From Pinus tabuliformis (taxonomy: Eukaryota; Streptophyta; Pinopsida; Pinales; Pinaceae): a stretch of 64,000 nt of DNA. The notes below the pieces were generated by a model. The model searched no databases. It saw nothing but the letters and a program-made list of their open reading frames with translations, and was not told where the DNA came from. The stretch spans positions 274,319,174 to 274,383,173 of the forward strand of contig CM062804.1 of assembly GCA_031772625.1 (NCBI GenBank). The letters run 5' to 3'. Positions 10,691 through 22,050 of this stretch are shown here, one piece after another. Positions within the stretch are counted from its first letter, which is position 1. Each line of letters opens with the position of its first letter. The position numbers were made by a program, and so were the translations under genes.

Positions 10691-12166
10691 ACAATGCCCT
10701 TGGTGTATTACTGCATCTTACAAATTATTTCCTCACTCATAGTTAGTTGTTTCTGAAAATACAAGTTCTTATGGCCTTGCCACCTGAATTACATCTTCTG
10801 ATATAATGAAGCTTTTCCAACAAATCTACTTCAATTTCTACGTGTAACAATTGTTCCAATCAATTTTGTGATAGGCTTCAGATGCCTTAAAAAACAATTT
10901 TATTTATGACAATTAATACCATAACTTGATATAACAATACTACTATTTGAGTAACTACGGGTTAATGTTTCCCTCCATTTAACTATGATTTCCTTTTTTC
11001 TCCAGTGTCATTGTATATAAATAATAAGAAGGAATGAAAGTTATTCCAATGCATTTGTGTTCTTGTCGAAAACATTCTTCCTGGAGTCTTCGTGCATTAG
11101 CCACAATGAGTCAAACTCGCAGATTTCACTAAATCAACATGTATAAAATATCATGTTAGGCTAGCTCATCAAAATCATAAATCATGTAAACATCATAATC
11201 CCAATCCAAGGTTATATGTAACCATCATATACAATAGTCATATATCAAATTCATACCAAATGAAAATAAAATATTGATACTTATCCTCTAATCAATCCTT
11301 AGATTCCACATTTTCCTTTCTTCTGTACACACTGCACATCGGTTGCCACACTAGGCAATCACCTAGTGCCTTCAACTCAACCATGTGTGCATACACATAG
11401 TTTGCATCACATACATACAACTATACACGTCATATAACATCATGCAATAAATGCATCCATACATGTACCATACGTACTCCAAGTACCCAGAACCACCTGT
11501 ACAACATGTACACAATACAAAATGTCCATAGCATCACCTGCATGACATATACCTCATCCACATGTTTTCAACAATGTTAGTATTATGCCAAAAATTCCTT
11601 CAATTATTTATTCACACTACTTTTAGGTAAGTCCAATCAAACGATGCTTAGCTTGTCAATTGGAGAATATAGAATTAATGGACCTGTTCAACTTCTTCAA
11701 CTAGAGCATAACCATAAATATTTACGTCCAAGAATTTAACTGCTTTTATTAAGCTAATCCTACTCATATCTCTTGTGGTTTCATAAAAAATCTAAGAGTA
11801 AGAAAAAATAATAACATAGAGTTAAGCATGCATAATACAACTCTAAAATACAATTAAATTTAGGTTTTTGGATTGACTTTGTCATGAGACAAGGTCTTAA
11901 TAACACAAGAATATGTCCTATAACCAATCATAAGTCAGAATATTGCCTATGATAGTTAGTGCAGCATAGACTTGAATGTTATATTTCAAGTTTGATAACA
12001 ATCTTAATCTTGTCTTTAGCCAAAAAAATATTTTTTTGGTACTCAAAAATGCACCACACATGCAACGGGTAGTGTGTTCATCAGGTCAGGTAGTGCCAGT
12101 CAGGGAGAGAGGTCTTTATGTAGTCCCAGTGTGAGGTGCACCCATTCACCAAATGATGAGAGTAAT
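10691..12166. other. Non-coding AT-rich stretch, probable E-family interior
   Basis: No protein similarity, RNA gene or element ends were recognised. The part at 11430-11580 is rich in CATACA and GTAC words. If the E-family LTR belongs to a full element, this is the part of its interior before the Outer element was inserted at 12167. Confidence 0.3.
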
Positions 12167-13146
12167 TGCTAGCTTGAGGGTGCGTGACCAAGGTTCAACA
12201 TTAATTAGCCAAACAAATCCCTACACTACTAGCCCTTTTGCCATTAGCCCTTGGAGCACGGACCGAAGTCTCACCCAAAGCAGTATGAGGGGATGTTGGA
12301 ACCAAGTTTCCACACTCTGAAATGGTTGTGATGTCATTTGATTTCCTCTATTACTGCCTTCATGCAGGTTGCTTCACTCTAGAGCTTGCAAGACTAGCGT
12401 TGTATTCCAGCCTTCAATACCTCTGCAAAAGGGTATGATCAACCTTCGTGCAGCCCTAGCCTATTACTCAGGTACTTTTGTGCTACTGTGGTAGTGTGTC
12501 ATGCGGATTCCCCAATTACTCTAAGTGACTTGCTTATCTTATCAAATAATTATAGTTAACACCACGTAAATATATAATCCTAATTGCATTCAATTATTCA
12601 ACGTAATTGTATTCATTCGTGCATCACATAAGCATAATAAATGAAATTCATACATCACATATCAAGATGCAATAACATAACAAAGACATAGGAATTGCTG
12701 AATGTTTTTCTTTATTGATATATTTCAAGTGTTTACAATATTTGTCCGTCCTGCGCACATAGCTGCAGGGGTCCTCACATTCAGCTGCAAACTTCTACCC
12801 TAGGCCTCTGCGCACTTAGCTGCAGAGCCTCTACCCATGCTACGGCCCAAGACTTAGATTTCTTACTTCAAAGCTATGACTCTCTTACATTATTCATCAT
12901 TGTATGTCCCTAAAACTACTTAGATTTTAGCTCTTTTTATACAATTCCATGGTCTGCGGACCATGGGTAGAACCCTTATGACTGAATTTACTTTAAAAAA
13001 CTAAGGGCTGACTTCCCTTTATGACAAATAACACCTTCGCACTTCGCGACCGCAAAATGCAGAGACTTTACCATTTTATTACAAAATTTAACTCAAACAT
13101 GGGCTTTTAGCCCCAAAATTGCCCTTAGGGGATCCCACTCCCAACA
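12167..13146 (-). repeat. 3' LTR of the Outer element
   Basis: Runs from TGCTAGCTTGAGGG to CTCCCAACA on the plus strand, 980 bp, and is homologous throughout to the right LTR once the 5S-like insert is removed. Shared landmarks are CAACATTAATTA, GATGTCATTTGATT, GCACATAGCTGCAG-like words, CTTTTTATACAAT and a CATGGTC...GACCATG dyad. Confidence 0.82.
12933..12965 (-). promoter_or_regulatory. Probable LTR promoter: TATA box plus upstream dyad
   Basis: Minus strand TATAAAAAG (12933-12941) is preceded upstream by the palindrome CATGGTCTGCGGACCATG (12948-12965). The pair is conserved in the other LTR at 41053-41085, where the dyad is perfect (CATGGTCCGTGGACCATG). Position inside a gypsy LTR suits a core promoter, but no experimental support can be seen here. 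Confidence 0.5.
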
Positions 13147-13160
13147 GGCCCCCAACACAA
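13147..13160 (-). other. Polypurine tract of the Outer element
   Basis: Minus strand GTGTTGGGGGCC sits directly before the TGTTGGGAG start of the 3' LTR. It is less purely purine than usual but correctly placed. Confidence 0.5.
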
Positions 13161-13534
13161 ACATCGTGACTCGCCATCGAGTCACTCGATATCTATAGAT
13201 ATCTTTGTACGAAGCCCATCTAGCTTGACCCGTATGACCACAACCTCGACCGTGCACTGAGATACCACTTGCTTCACATCTTTCAATGTCTACTCGATCA
13301 CTCCTCCTGTCCTGTCAGCCTGAAGCTTTTGTCACGTCGCTTGTAGAGTCACAAGCTTTCCTTCAATATTTCCTGTGACTGTGTAAGCTTCCTCCAGCTA
13401 GGGCTTTAGTCACGCCTTCAGCACTACTTCCTTGTGCAACATTGTGTCCACCTACTCCTTTAGCTGCTTGGCTGGCCTCTGTGTCGGTGTGATGGTTAGC
13501 ATTGTACCCTTAACTTCATCATAACACTACTGTA

Positions 13535-13866
13535 TGTTATGAAACTAGCTCACAAAAAGATATAAAATATAGATCAACACCTTAGAATTTAGCCTCTTCG
13601 AGGGGACAACCTCCTTTACATTAACAAATGAACAATTCTTGGATGATACAAATGACAAGACCTCCTTTCTATATATAGGACTCTAAGGGGTCATAACATA
13701 ATCAGAGCTGACATAACAATAATAATGTAAGGGCATAGTAATAACAATAGTGGGCTTCTATGGGGCACAATAATAACAATATGGGGACTACATGGGTACA
13801 ACAATATAATAAGGGGGTTGTACTAATAACAATAAGGGGTTACACTAGTAGTATAGGTGCCTAACA
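13535..13866 (-). repeat. 3' LTR of the nested chromovirus
   Basis: TGTTATGAAAC to GTGCCTAACA. A TATATATAG-like box on the minus strand (about 13669-13679) is conserved in both LTRs. The 3' half contains repeated AATAACAATA and GGGG words. Confidence 0.9.
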
Positions 13867-14090
13867 TGCCCCTCTCCTTCAAAAAGTGTTGTCCTCAATG
13901 CTTGAGTAGTTCTTGATGCTTCTCTTTAAAATTCTTGTCCTCCAATGTGGAAGCCTCAGCGGGTAAGTTCTTGCACTTGATTAGATATTGCGAAATTGAT
14001 CAATTTCCTAACTGTCGGGTTCTTATTTCTTTGACTACTCAAGGTTCCAATATGATTTTCCCTTCCTCTTCAAGTTCTAGAAATATTGTT
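13867..14090 (-). pseudogene. Chromodomain fragment at the integrase C-terminus
   Basis: The minus strand reads SISQYLIKCKNLPAE followed by STLEDKNF and KHQELLKH, then GQHFLKE next to the PPT (AAGGAGAGGGGC). This is the C-terminal chromodomain of chromovirus integrases, which steers integration to marked chromatin. Two hallmark tryptophans are changed (K-W-K to K-C-K, T-W-E to T-L-E), and two stops interrupt the frame. It is joined directly to an RNase H tail, so most of the integrase is missing. Confidence 0.72.
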
Positions 14091-14455
14091 TGAATTGGGA
14101 TTTTTTGCAACTTTTGAATGAGTGACAACACTTCTTTTTCCTTCTTCATTCACCCCTTGCATCATTTATCCAATCTGGTTGGATAATATAAATAGCACAA
14201 AACAATGCTTCCACGTCCTCATCCTTTCTTGAGAGTGAATTTGCAACAAAAATTTTCCTCCCTTTTCTGTAGATGATGTCAAAGTCAAAACCCAACATAT
14301 TTGTGACCCATTTTTCTGTTCTTCTAAAGATAATATTTGTTCTAAAAAGTATTTAAGACTATCATGATCCATTTTTACCTTGAAGTGTCTTCCAATTGGG
14401 TAAGGTCGTCATTTATTAAGTACATGTAGTATTTCCAACATTTCCATCTCATAGA
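14091..14455 (-). pseudogene. RNase H domain fragment of the chromovirus
   Basis: YEMEMLEILHVLNK, PIGRHFKVKMDHDS and LKYFLEQ match the RNase H region of chromoviruses (usual form KTDHDSLKYFLEQR). It continues after a frameshift towards ADALSRK-like sequence. A catalytic-region TDHDS has become MDHDS. The domain lies downstream of an integrase piece rather than upstream of integrase. Confidence 0.7.
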
Positions 14456-14640
14456 TAGCTTGCTTGAGATGTAGCCATAAAAATACCCAATCACCTACAT
14501 CAAAAAAAATTTCACTGCAATGTTGATCTACCTATTGTTTCATTCGATTCTGCAGCAAACTGGTGTTATACTTTAAAATTTGGAGAACTTGTTGTTGATG
14601 CTCGATGTGATATTTCACTGCTTGAACCTTTTTCTTCTTG
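14456..14640 (-). pseudogene. Misplaced integrase C-terminal fragment
   Basis: LQNRMKQ, VDQHCSEIFFDVGDW and VFLWLHLKQ match the post-catalytic segment of chromovirus integrase (usual form ADQHR-ERxFEVGDWVFLRLQPYKQ). In element orientation it precedes the RNase H fragment, the reverse of the normal PR-RT-RNase H-IN order. The junction lies near 14455. Confidence 0.68.
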
Positions 14641-14975
14641 ATATTTCTTCTATCTTAAGTGTTTGAGGAGTGGTAATTTATTCCAATGCTTTACAAGATA
14701 TGGTCAGATTCATTTCTTGATGCTCGATGTGATCTTTCACTTCTTGAACATTTTTATTCTTGATATGTCCTTCTATCTTGATAGTTTGATGAGTGGTAAT
14801 TTAAGCCAATGTGTTACAAGATATGGTTGGATTCATTTCTTCTTTCTCGATGTGATCTTTCACTTCTTGAACATTTTTCTTCTTGATATGTCCTTCTATC
14901 TTGAGAGTTTGAGGAGTGGTAATTTTTGCCAATGCTTTATAAGATATGGTCAGATTCATTTCTTCTTTCTCTAGG
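14600..14975. repeat. Three tandem copies of a 116-bp unit
   Basis: GAGTGGTAATTT, CCAATG, TTACAAGATATGGT, GATTCATTTCTT, CTCGATGTGATCTTTCACTT and GATATGTCCTTCTATCTTGA recur in the same order about every 116 bp. A 103-codon plus-strand frame (14663-14974) is created by the repeat and is not a gene. Confidence 0.85.
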
Positions 14976-15004
14976 GTTGGGTCCTAGCGTATATCCTCTT
15001 CTTT

Positions 15005-15712
15005 TTATGTTTCATGATCCTTTTCTTCCTCCTCTTCATACTCTATGTAAAACAATTTCTTTTCAGCACACTTATGACCTTTAGTGCATTTTCTATCACA
15101 ATTGTAACAAAGCCCTTTTTCTCTTTTTTCTTCCAATTGTTGTGGTGTAAACCTTGTCGGTTGTGGAAGGCTAGGAGAAGAAAAACTTCCATAATTATAG
15201 TTGTGAGTGGTGGGATTCCTTGCTTCCATAATTTTTCTTTCAATTTTTCTTGCCCACCTGAATGCCTTCTCCAACGAATCAGGTTCCCAACGACGAACCT
15301 CATGTTGAATACTATCCTTTAAAGTACCATTAAATACATCAATCCTTTGCTTCTTTGGAATATCATTTACCCTCATAGTTAAAGTCCTCAATGTGCTCTA
15401 CCATTAAACACTTTTGTTTGAGATTTATCAATTGGCTAAAGAAGGTATTTCTCGTTGTATCCTCATAATGTGCTATCATTTCCTCCGTGAAAATTGAGCA
15501 CGTAACAAGTGGTCTACGAGAAAAAAGCCCTTTATACCATAAACGTTAATCTGGTTCGAGATATGAAGATGCAATACTTACCTTTTGTAACAACTGCACC
15601 TCATGTAGATCAAAATATTGCTCCATCTATAGTATCCAATTTACCAGATCTTTGCTATTAAACTTCCTCATATCGCCTTTTCTTGATTTTAGGAGCTCGA
15701 TCTTGAAATGAC
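15005..15712 (-). pseudogene. Chromovirus gag with CCHC zinc knuckle
   Basis: Upstream, the minus strand reads VNWILQMEQYFDLHEV, ASSYLEPD and FTEEMIAHYEDT, the Retrotrans_gag core. It ends in WEPDSLEKAFRWARKIE, a linker and CYNCDRKCTKGHKC then KKLFYIE, the typical chromovirus knuckle. Gag forms the particle and binds the RNA. A 128-codon open part (15005-15391) remains; upstream it is interrupted by at least one stop and a frameshift. Confidence 0.78.
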
Positions 15713-15989
15713 TATACCTCTATAATTTTAGCTCTTCCAGTTCTTAAACTGTGACCTGTAGTTTCACTCTGTGTCCTCTTTCCAATGCCACTAGTCTGAT
15801 CAAAATTGGATTATCCAAGAAAGAGTTATTCACAATCTCCCAAGGTGACTTGATTATATACCTTTTTAGAAGAGCGAATGTGTATGAAGTTCCACATGTT
15901 AGTGTTTTGACCTATGGTTCTGAAGAATAAACAAAAGAAACTACAGTCTGTCCTCTTTCTCTAACTTCTTACAAAGTTTAAATCTGATG

Positions 15990-16425
15990 CTCAAAGAGAT
16001 AGTTATGACGATTTTCCCAACGTGACCTGTTTGGAATTTAATTCGGGGGTCTGCAAAAATACTAACTTCCTCAGACTATATCTCCAAAACTATAACGACA
16101 TAGGATCTAAAATTTGGAGCCAAGTCTAAGACCCATTTATTCTAAAATGGGTTTTTCTTTTAGCTTCTGACACTTTGTAGTAAAAAACTTATAGTGAAAA
16201 TCTCACGATGACCTATTTGAGTTGAAATTCTGGAACTTGCAAAAACCCTAAATTCCTCATATCCTATCTCTGATAATGTAGCAATAAAAGCTCTGAAATT
16301 CAGACCCGAGGTTCAACACGAGTTATTCTCAAATGGGTGTTTTGTTTTCACTTTTGAAACATCACAGAAAAAAGTTATAGTGAAAATGTCACGATGACCT
16401 ATTTGGAGCAGCAAAACCCTAGAAT
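15990..16425. repeat. Leader repeats of the chromovirus
   Basis: Related blocks of about 190 bp containing GTTATAGTGAAAAT, TCACGATGACCTATTTG, TATCTC and AAATGGGT(G/T)TTT recur at about 15990, 16180 and 16370. They occupy the untranslated leader between PBS and gag. No coding content is apparent. Confidence 0.6.
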
Positions 16426-16442
16426 CCAAAGCTATGATACCA
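16426..16442 (-). other. Primer binding site of the chromovirus (tRNA-iMet type)
   Basis: Minus strand TGGTATCATAGCTTTGG, two bases from the LTR, differs from the consensus TGGTATCAGAGC by one base in the first twelve. Confidence 0.85.
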
Positions 16443-16444
16443 AA

Positions 16445-16776
16445 TGTGATGAAACCAGCTCACAAAAAGAGAGAAAAGATAGATCAACGCCTTAGAATTC
16501 AGCCTCTTCGAGGGAGAAACCTCCTTTACATTAACAAATGAACAATTCTTGGATGATACAAATGACAAGACCTACTTTCTATATATAGGAGCCTAAGGGG
16601 TCATAATATAATCAGAGTCGACATAATAATAATAATGTAAGGGCACAATAATAACAATAGTGGGCTTCTATGGGGCACAATAATAACAATATGGGGACTA
16701 CATGGGTACAAAAATATAATAAGGGAGTTGTACTAATAACAATAAGGGGTTAAACTAGTAGTATAGGGGCCTAACA
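16445..16776 (-). repeat. 5' LTR of the nested chromovirus
   Basis: TGTGATGAAACC to GGCCTAACA, same length as the left copy. TTGTA follows, against CTGTA before the left copy. The TATA-like box lies at about 16579-16589. Confidence 0.9.
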
Positions 16777-16781
16777 TTGTA

Positions 16782-19620
16782 GCTTGCGCGCTTCAGTCTC
16801 TAGCCTCTATATATTTGGGTCCTCCTCCAAGCTTGTAAGGACCGCAAATGATTGCTCTAACAACTGTGCGAAATCTGCTACTGCACTTTCCTCCACTGGT
16901 ACTGCCTTTATGACAACAGTCACCCATTTTTCCTTTACCTCTGGTGATTTTGAAGGCTGGGCCCTCAACTATAGCTCTGTAATCTACAGGTTCAACTCTA
17001 GCTGAATCTGTGTCATCTCAATCTTAGTGTCATGCACCCCTATGGCCAACTTGTTGATGCAGACCTCAACTAGCTCCTACTACTCTAGAACCATTCTGCA
17101 TGCCTCCTCAATGACCTACATAATCTTCTTACTTTAATTGGTCACCTCAGTCTTAGAGGTGATGACAACATTTCTTTGTAGGGCCATTTGTTCATTGTTG
17201 ATCCCCTGTTCGTTGATCACCTAGAGGGACCTATGTTCTGAGGCCCTTAGTTTCAGCCCAGCTCCCTTCAATGTGCTGACAGTGAGCATGTCAACCTCAT
17301 TTTCCATGGTCAGTGATCCATCCGGAAATACTATCGGACTGGAAGCCTTCATGCACAGCATATCGGCAACCTCTGAAGTGTCGATATCCAAGCTGGTAGA
17401 CACCATACCAATTTGTGACACGCAGGTCTAGAACTGTTGCAACCCGGTCCCAATGGACCCTATGATGATCTGTTGTTATTGTTCAAATTATTGCAGGGAA
17501 AGTCACCCTCCATCTATGTGATAGGGTCCAGTGACGTCTTGGTTGCCTTGGATTTCTTTTTGGACCCTCCCTTTTCCAGTTATCTCGGGCATTTAATGTG
17601 GGCAATGTCTCTCTAGGGTCTGCACCGTGCTGCTATGTGTCTTCCTCTTTGGTCTCAGGTGAAGGCGACCACGCGCCTTTGTCAGAGCTCTGCTATGTGC
17701 CACCTGTCGATTTTCCTGCCTCCTTTGTTGCCTGCTCTACCTAAGCTTTCTCAGTGGCCTTCTTTTTCCTCTTTTCGAACAGTTGCACCATCTTCAGCTT
17801 GGCCTCCTCCTTCTTCTTCTATGTAGCAGACTTTCTTCCACCCACCACCAATTCTGTGGTAGTGCGCCACCTCGCCAGCCGTTGATCAAGCACCACATCA
17901 ATGGCATCATCTGTGCCTAGATGCAGCATGTCGTACCACTTCTATGCAGGGTCCTTTCACACCTTGATGAAGACTTCATGGAAATTAGCTTTGAACTCGG
18001 CATAGCTCTGCAGGTTAGCTTACATTTCCATCAAGATCCAAAAGATCTTACTGTCCCGAACTCGCTACGCGTCTTTGGTCATCTAGAGCGAATCATACTT
18101 CACTGCCTTAGTGAGGTTTGGTGCGACTAAAGGGAACTGGCTATCCTTTGGTTGCTCCCATGCTACCAGAAAAATCGACAACAATAGCCATGCGTAGTGA
18201 AAAAAATTGTTGAGCTCTTGTGCTTCGCGGTAGTTTGATTGGAACTCTCTACGAAGATAGTTCAACCAGTTAAACTGGACTCCTCCCACACACTGCTGTG
18301 TGAGCACGATGACAAGCATCAACTCGTCATTGTCATGGAACTTTCGCATCACCTCCCCTGCAAGGATTTTCATTGCTACCTTCACAGCGGGGTCACAGAT
18401 GCTAGAGATAGTGGACCCGCGTGGCTTCTTCACCAAGTTCAATTTCTCTTTCATTGACTATGTTAGCACTTGCTCAGCACCCTTGTTGCCAAAGATCATC
18501 GCTATATTCTCACCTATATACGGAAGAAGTGTTATTCGGTGAGTCAACCTGTCTATAATGGGCATTGGCTCCTCCAGCCACAAACACCCATTATGCATCA
18601 AGTACAATAGTTGTTTGGTGACCAAAACTATCACTGTGGTGCAGTCATAGTGTGTCACCTAGAGAAGGTTGAGCAACCTTGCCTTTTCTACCCCTTTGAG
18701 CCACCTCTGCAGCTCCAATGTGGTCATTCCCATGTTTGTGTCAATGATGTGGCACATAAACTACTTGGTTGCTCAGTGTGGGAACTTTTCATGGCCCGCC
18801 AAGTCCCAATGTTCAAGCTTCAGTATCGACACCCATGCCAAATGTGGACTGTCGAAAACAATTTTGTCCGATAGTAGAGGGGTTTGTAGGGGAGTCTTAC
18901 TGTCATCAATGCCATTTTGCACCTTGGAATTAGGCATGCGCAGAGGGACATACTCCAGAAACAATGTAATACGGTCCGCACCCTCGGCTTCAACCTCCTC
19001 TACTTCCATTCCCATGTGTTCATCGTCCATCGGGATGTCTTTGATATCTTCCTCCTCTTCTTCTAGGTATATATCCTTGCCCTTTTCCTGTGCAGTGGGC
19101 TTTGGTGGGTTTCTCCTTGGCTATGTGTGCACTGGTATGGCAGAATGCTTACTCCTCTTGTCCTTTCTGGTTTCCTTGGTTGGGGCTAGCTTCGATCTCG
19201 ATGTTCTTAGCGATTTAGGGACCTCTTCCAATACTTCAGCCACTTCTGGGGTGGCTACTTCTGCCTCTATGTCCATTTCTTGTGTCGGCTCCTCTACTAC
19301 TTGTTCGGTATTTATAATTTTAGTGGGTGTTGACATGATCTTCTGCAAGAATTCCTGTGTGTTCATTGGCAAAGTCTCAAATACCCCAAAAGCTATCAGA
19401 AGCTCGTATTGCTCATAGGCGCCTTGGAGCTCAACAACTTAATTCTCAAAATGCCAAGTGTTTCTTGCTAGATAGCCACTTGTAGTTTATAGGGAATTTT
19501 GAATTCGAATCCAATCATTCCCCTCAAAATTGGTTCATTAATGCTGGATTGGTGGAAAATTTTCAAGGATCTGAGCCATAAATTTCATCTTAAATGCTAG
19601 CCGCCCACTCAATTTGGCCT
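16782..19620 (-). pseudogene. Outer element 3' ORF in env-like position, unknown function
   Basis: Downstream of integrase, minus-strand frames at 19372-19121, 19030-18773, 18658-18458 and 18454-18083 all lie in one frame separated by single stops, so they are one decayed gene of at least 450 codons. The N-terminal part is acidic with basic patches (EFLQKIMSTPTK, EEPTQEMDIEAEV, KRSKHS). The middle is globular (AGEVMRKFHDNDELML, VQFNWLNYLRREF). The distal part is lysine-rich and then shifts frame. No transmembrane segment or family is recognised. The nested chromovirus at 13535-16776 interrupts the end, whose remainder is at 13161-13534. Confidence 0.6.
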
Positions 19621-19849
19621 CACTTCTCTCGTATTTTCATGAATAGTGACTGTGACGCTCACTTCCCAGCCAACCTGCACGATTTCTCCATGGGTAGTGT
19701 AGCTCCGTCTACACTACTACAAACCCAGTGACACTTCCTTGCTTTGTAGCGTCATCCAATCATGCAGCTACCCAGCCCAGGCAGTGTAATTTATAGTCTC
19801 GTGCCTCCTTTCAACTACCTAGAGCACTAAGACTATGCTACCTTAATCT

Positions 19850-21270
19850 TGACACATGGCCAGTCCGTCAGTGTATGGCTTCAAGTGACTGCCATTCACC
19901 TTTCCTGGGAAGGGTTCTCCAATTAATTTGACCAATTGTACTACTCCTCCATCAGTAATCTCTTTAATGACATAAGGCCCTAATCAGTGCATCCCGAACT
20001 TCACTCGAAATTTATCAAACTTACTATCATATAACAAAACTAGGTCATTTACCTTAAATGTGTGCAGCTTAATATGTCACTCATGCCATGCCTTTTCGTG
20101 CTACTTCTAGGCATGTTGGAGAAATCCTGCTAAAAATAATTCTTCCTCCAATTCATCCAGCTATGTGAGCCTCTCCTCTAGGGCTCCATGATCTGTCATG
20201 CATGTGATCACTACTATGCGCAATCTAGGCACAATATATTCCATGGGCATCATCGCTTCAACACCATAGATATTCCTAAAAGGGGTTTGTCCAGTCAACT
20301 TCTTCCATGTTGTTAGATAAGCCCACACTATTACAGGTACGTGTAGGTCCCAATCACTTTGTTGAGCATTAAAAACCTTGGTCAGTGTGTTTTCGAGTAC
20401 ATTTTTGAACGCATCCACCATCCTGTTATCCTGCAGGTGATAAGGTGTGCTCTTCTGGTGGTATAGTGAAATTCATCCATTAGAGCGCTAATCATCTCAT
20501 TCAGGAAGTGTGTACTGCGATCACTCATCAAGATATTTGGACAACCAAATCATGTTAGTATGTTCTCAAAGAGGAACTTTTTAGTGGTCATGCCTGTGAA
20601 ATCCTTCACAGGTTTTCCTCCACCCAATGAGTCAAATACTCCATCGCGGTGATAATGTACCTTGCTCCCGTCTTTCCTTGAGGCTGAATGGGTTCCACGA
20701 AATCTGTCACCCATTTCTCAAAGGATTGCAATGTCATCAGTTGATTCAAAGGCATCTCATCCCTTCACGATGGCCTACCAGTTCTTTGACATACATCGCA
20801 CACCTTGCAATATGCTTTTGATTCTTGATGAAGGGTTGGCCACCACAACCCTGTGCGTAGAGTCTTCTACGCAGTTTCTCTTCCTAGATCATGTCCTACC
20901 GCGGCGCCCCCATGTGTGTTCATGAGGATGCTACTTGTTTTGAACTCAGGTACATACCGGCACAATATCTCATCAGTCCCCATCTTATATAGATGCCCAA
21001 CAATGACAAATAACTTTGCCTCATGCACCATTAATTCCTTCTTTTGCTGCACAGTGTATCCTTTCGGTGCAGTTCTTATTGTTAAGAAGTGTATTATATC
21101 CTTGAAATGACCATCCACGATGCACATTACAAATAGCTACGCATCAAGAAATCCCTCCTCCAAATTGGTGGGCTCTTCCCCTATTTCGATTTGCAACGGA
21201 CGGTTTGGTCCTATGTTCAGTCATCTGGGCTTCACAATAACCTCAAAATCATATTCTTGGAACAATAAGA
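19850..21270 (-). pseudogene. Outer element integrase
   Basis: The HHCC zinc domain is readable as HGGAAVGHDLG, LRTGLWWPTLHQ and CKVCDVCQRTG at about 20740-20935. It is followed by KWVTDFVEPIQPQG with the first catalytic Asp. A C-terminal block VIVWAYLTTWKKLTGQTPF lies at 20161-20421. The tail HLGPYVIKEI-like sequence and KVNGSHLKPY near 19900 is the usual end of integrase. Stops and frameshifts are frequent between the catalytic Asp and the C-terminal block. It inserted element cDNA into the host genome before decay. Confidence 0.75.
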
Positions 21271-21271
21271 G

Positions 21272-22045
21272 TCACCTGCAGATTCTTCCCCCCAATGCAG
21301 GCTTATTGACCAGGTACTTCAATGCGGAGTGATCTTTATGCATATTAAAATAGCCTCCCACCAAGTAGTGCCTATACTTCCAGAGCACATACACCATAGC
21401 CAGCCCTTGCTGCTTAGTGGTGGAGTAGTTCTTATCTACTTTGGATAATCTTTGGCTTACAAACGCGATAGGATGGTCCAAGCCTTCTCCGCCAGCCTGT
21501 GTCAGTACTTCTCCTAGTGCTATACATGATGCATCTACATGTATATGAAACTACTTCTTCCAATCCGGGAAGACTAGAATTGGTGCAGTGACCCCATTTT
21601 ATTCCAATATATCCAAGTTCTTCTTACAGTCATCATTTCAATAGAATGTGACATACTTCTTCATAAATTTCTCCATATGCTCGATGATCTGGGCATAGCC
21701 TTTGATAAACTTTATGTAATATCTTGTATGTCCTAGGGTAGCACGGAGCTGTTTCACAATCCTTGGCACTTCCAGGTTCAGTATCACTGTGATCTTTGCG
21801 AGGTCTACCATCAGTCCCTTTCTCCAAACCACATGCCCCAACAGATTCCCAAAAGGAACACAAAATAGAAACTTCTTGAGATTGAGCGTGATCTGGTATC
21901 TTCAACAGGTATCCAGCATCAAGCACAAGCTTGCTACATGGTGTTTAAATAGCCCAAACACATTCTAGTCATTAAAATAAACTTCCAAGAACTTATGAAT
22001 AAATTCCTTGAATGCGGCCACAACTACGCTCAAGAATATTGCAGG
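21272..22045 (-). pseudogene. Outer element RT second half and RNase H
   Basis: Begins with NNAPAIF directly at the target duplication of the Athila-like element, then KFLEVYFND-stop-NVFGLF. The catalytic DD of RT is thus ND followed by a stop. ATLGHTRYYIKFIKGYA (about 21700) is the RT thumb. RNase H follows with DHPIAFVSQRLSKVD, KQQGLAMVYVLWKYRHYL and KDHSALKYLVNKPAL (21481-21272). The 5' half of the RT lies 12.9 kb away at 34915-35604. Confidence 0.8.
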
Positions 22046-22050
22046 TGCAT
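22046..22050. repeat. Left target duplication of the Athila-like element (TGCAT)
   Basis: Exact match to 34910-34914. Together they mark insertion inside the FGLKNAPA codons of the Outer RT gene. Confidence 0.9.

Larger units (their letters stand above)
13535..16776 (-). mobile_element. Nested chromovirus-type gypsy derivative, internally rearranged
   Basis: Two LTRs of exactly 332 bp (13535-13866 and 16445-16776) are flanked by CTGTA and TTGTA, a target duplication with one change. A tRNA-iMet-type PBS and a PPT fix the minus orientation. The 2.6-kb interior holds a leader with repeats, a gag pseudogene with zinc knuckle, a 116-bp tandem repeat, then pieces of integrase, RNase H and chromodomain in non-standard order. 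Protease and the RT core are absent. LTR identity is about 93 percent by eye. It interrupts the 3' ORF of the Outer element. Confidence 0.88.

Noticed and set aside
12153..12166. ATGAT/GTAAT as target duplication of the Outer element
   Set aside because: The right flank reads ATGAT, but the left ATGAT lies nine bases away from the LTR and the directly adjacent GTAAT does not match. The evidence is too weak to claim.
14663..14974. Plus-strand frame with internally repeated sequence
   Set aside because: It is produced by the 116-bp tandem repeat and is antisense to the chromovirus.
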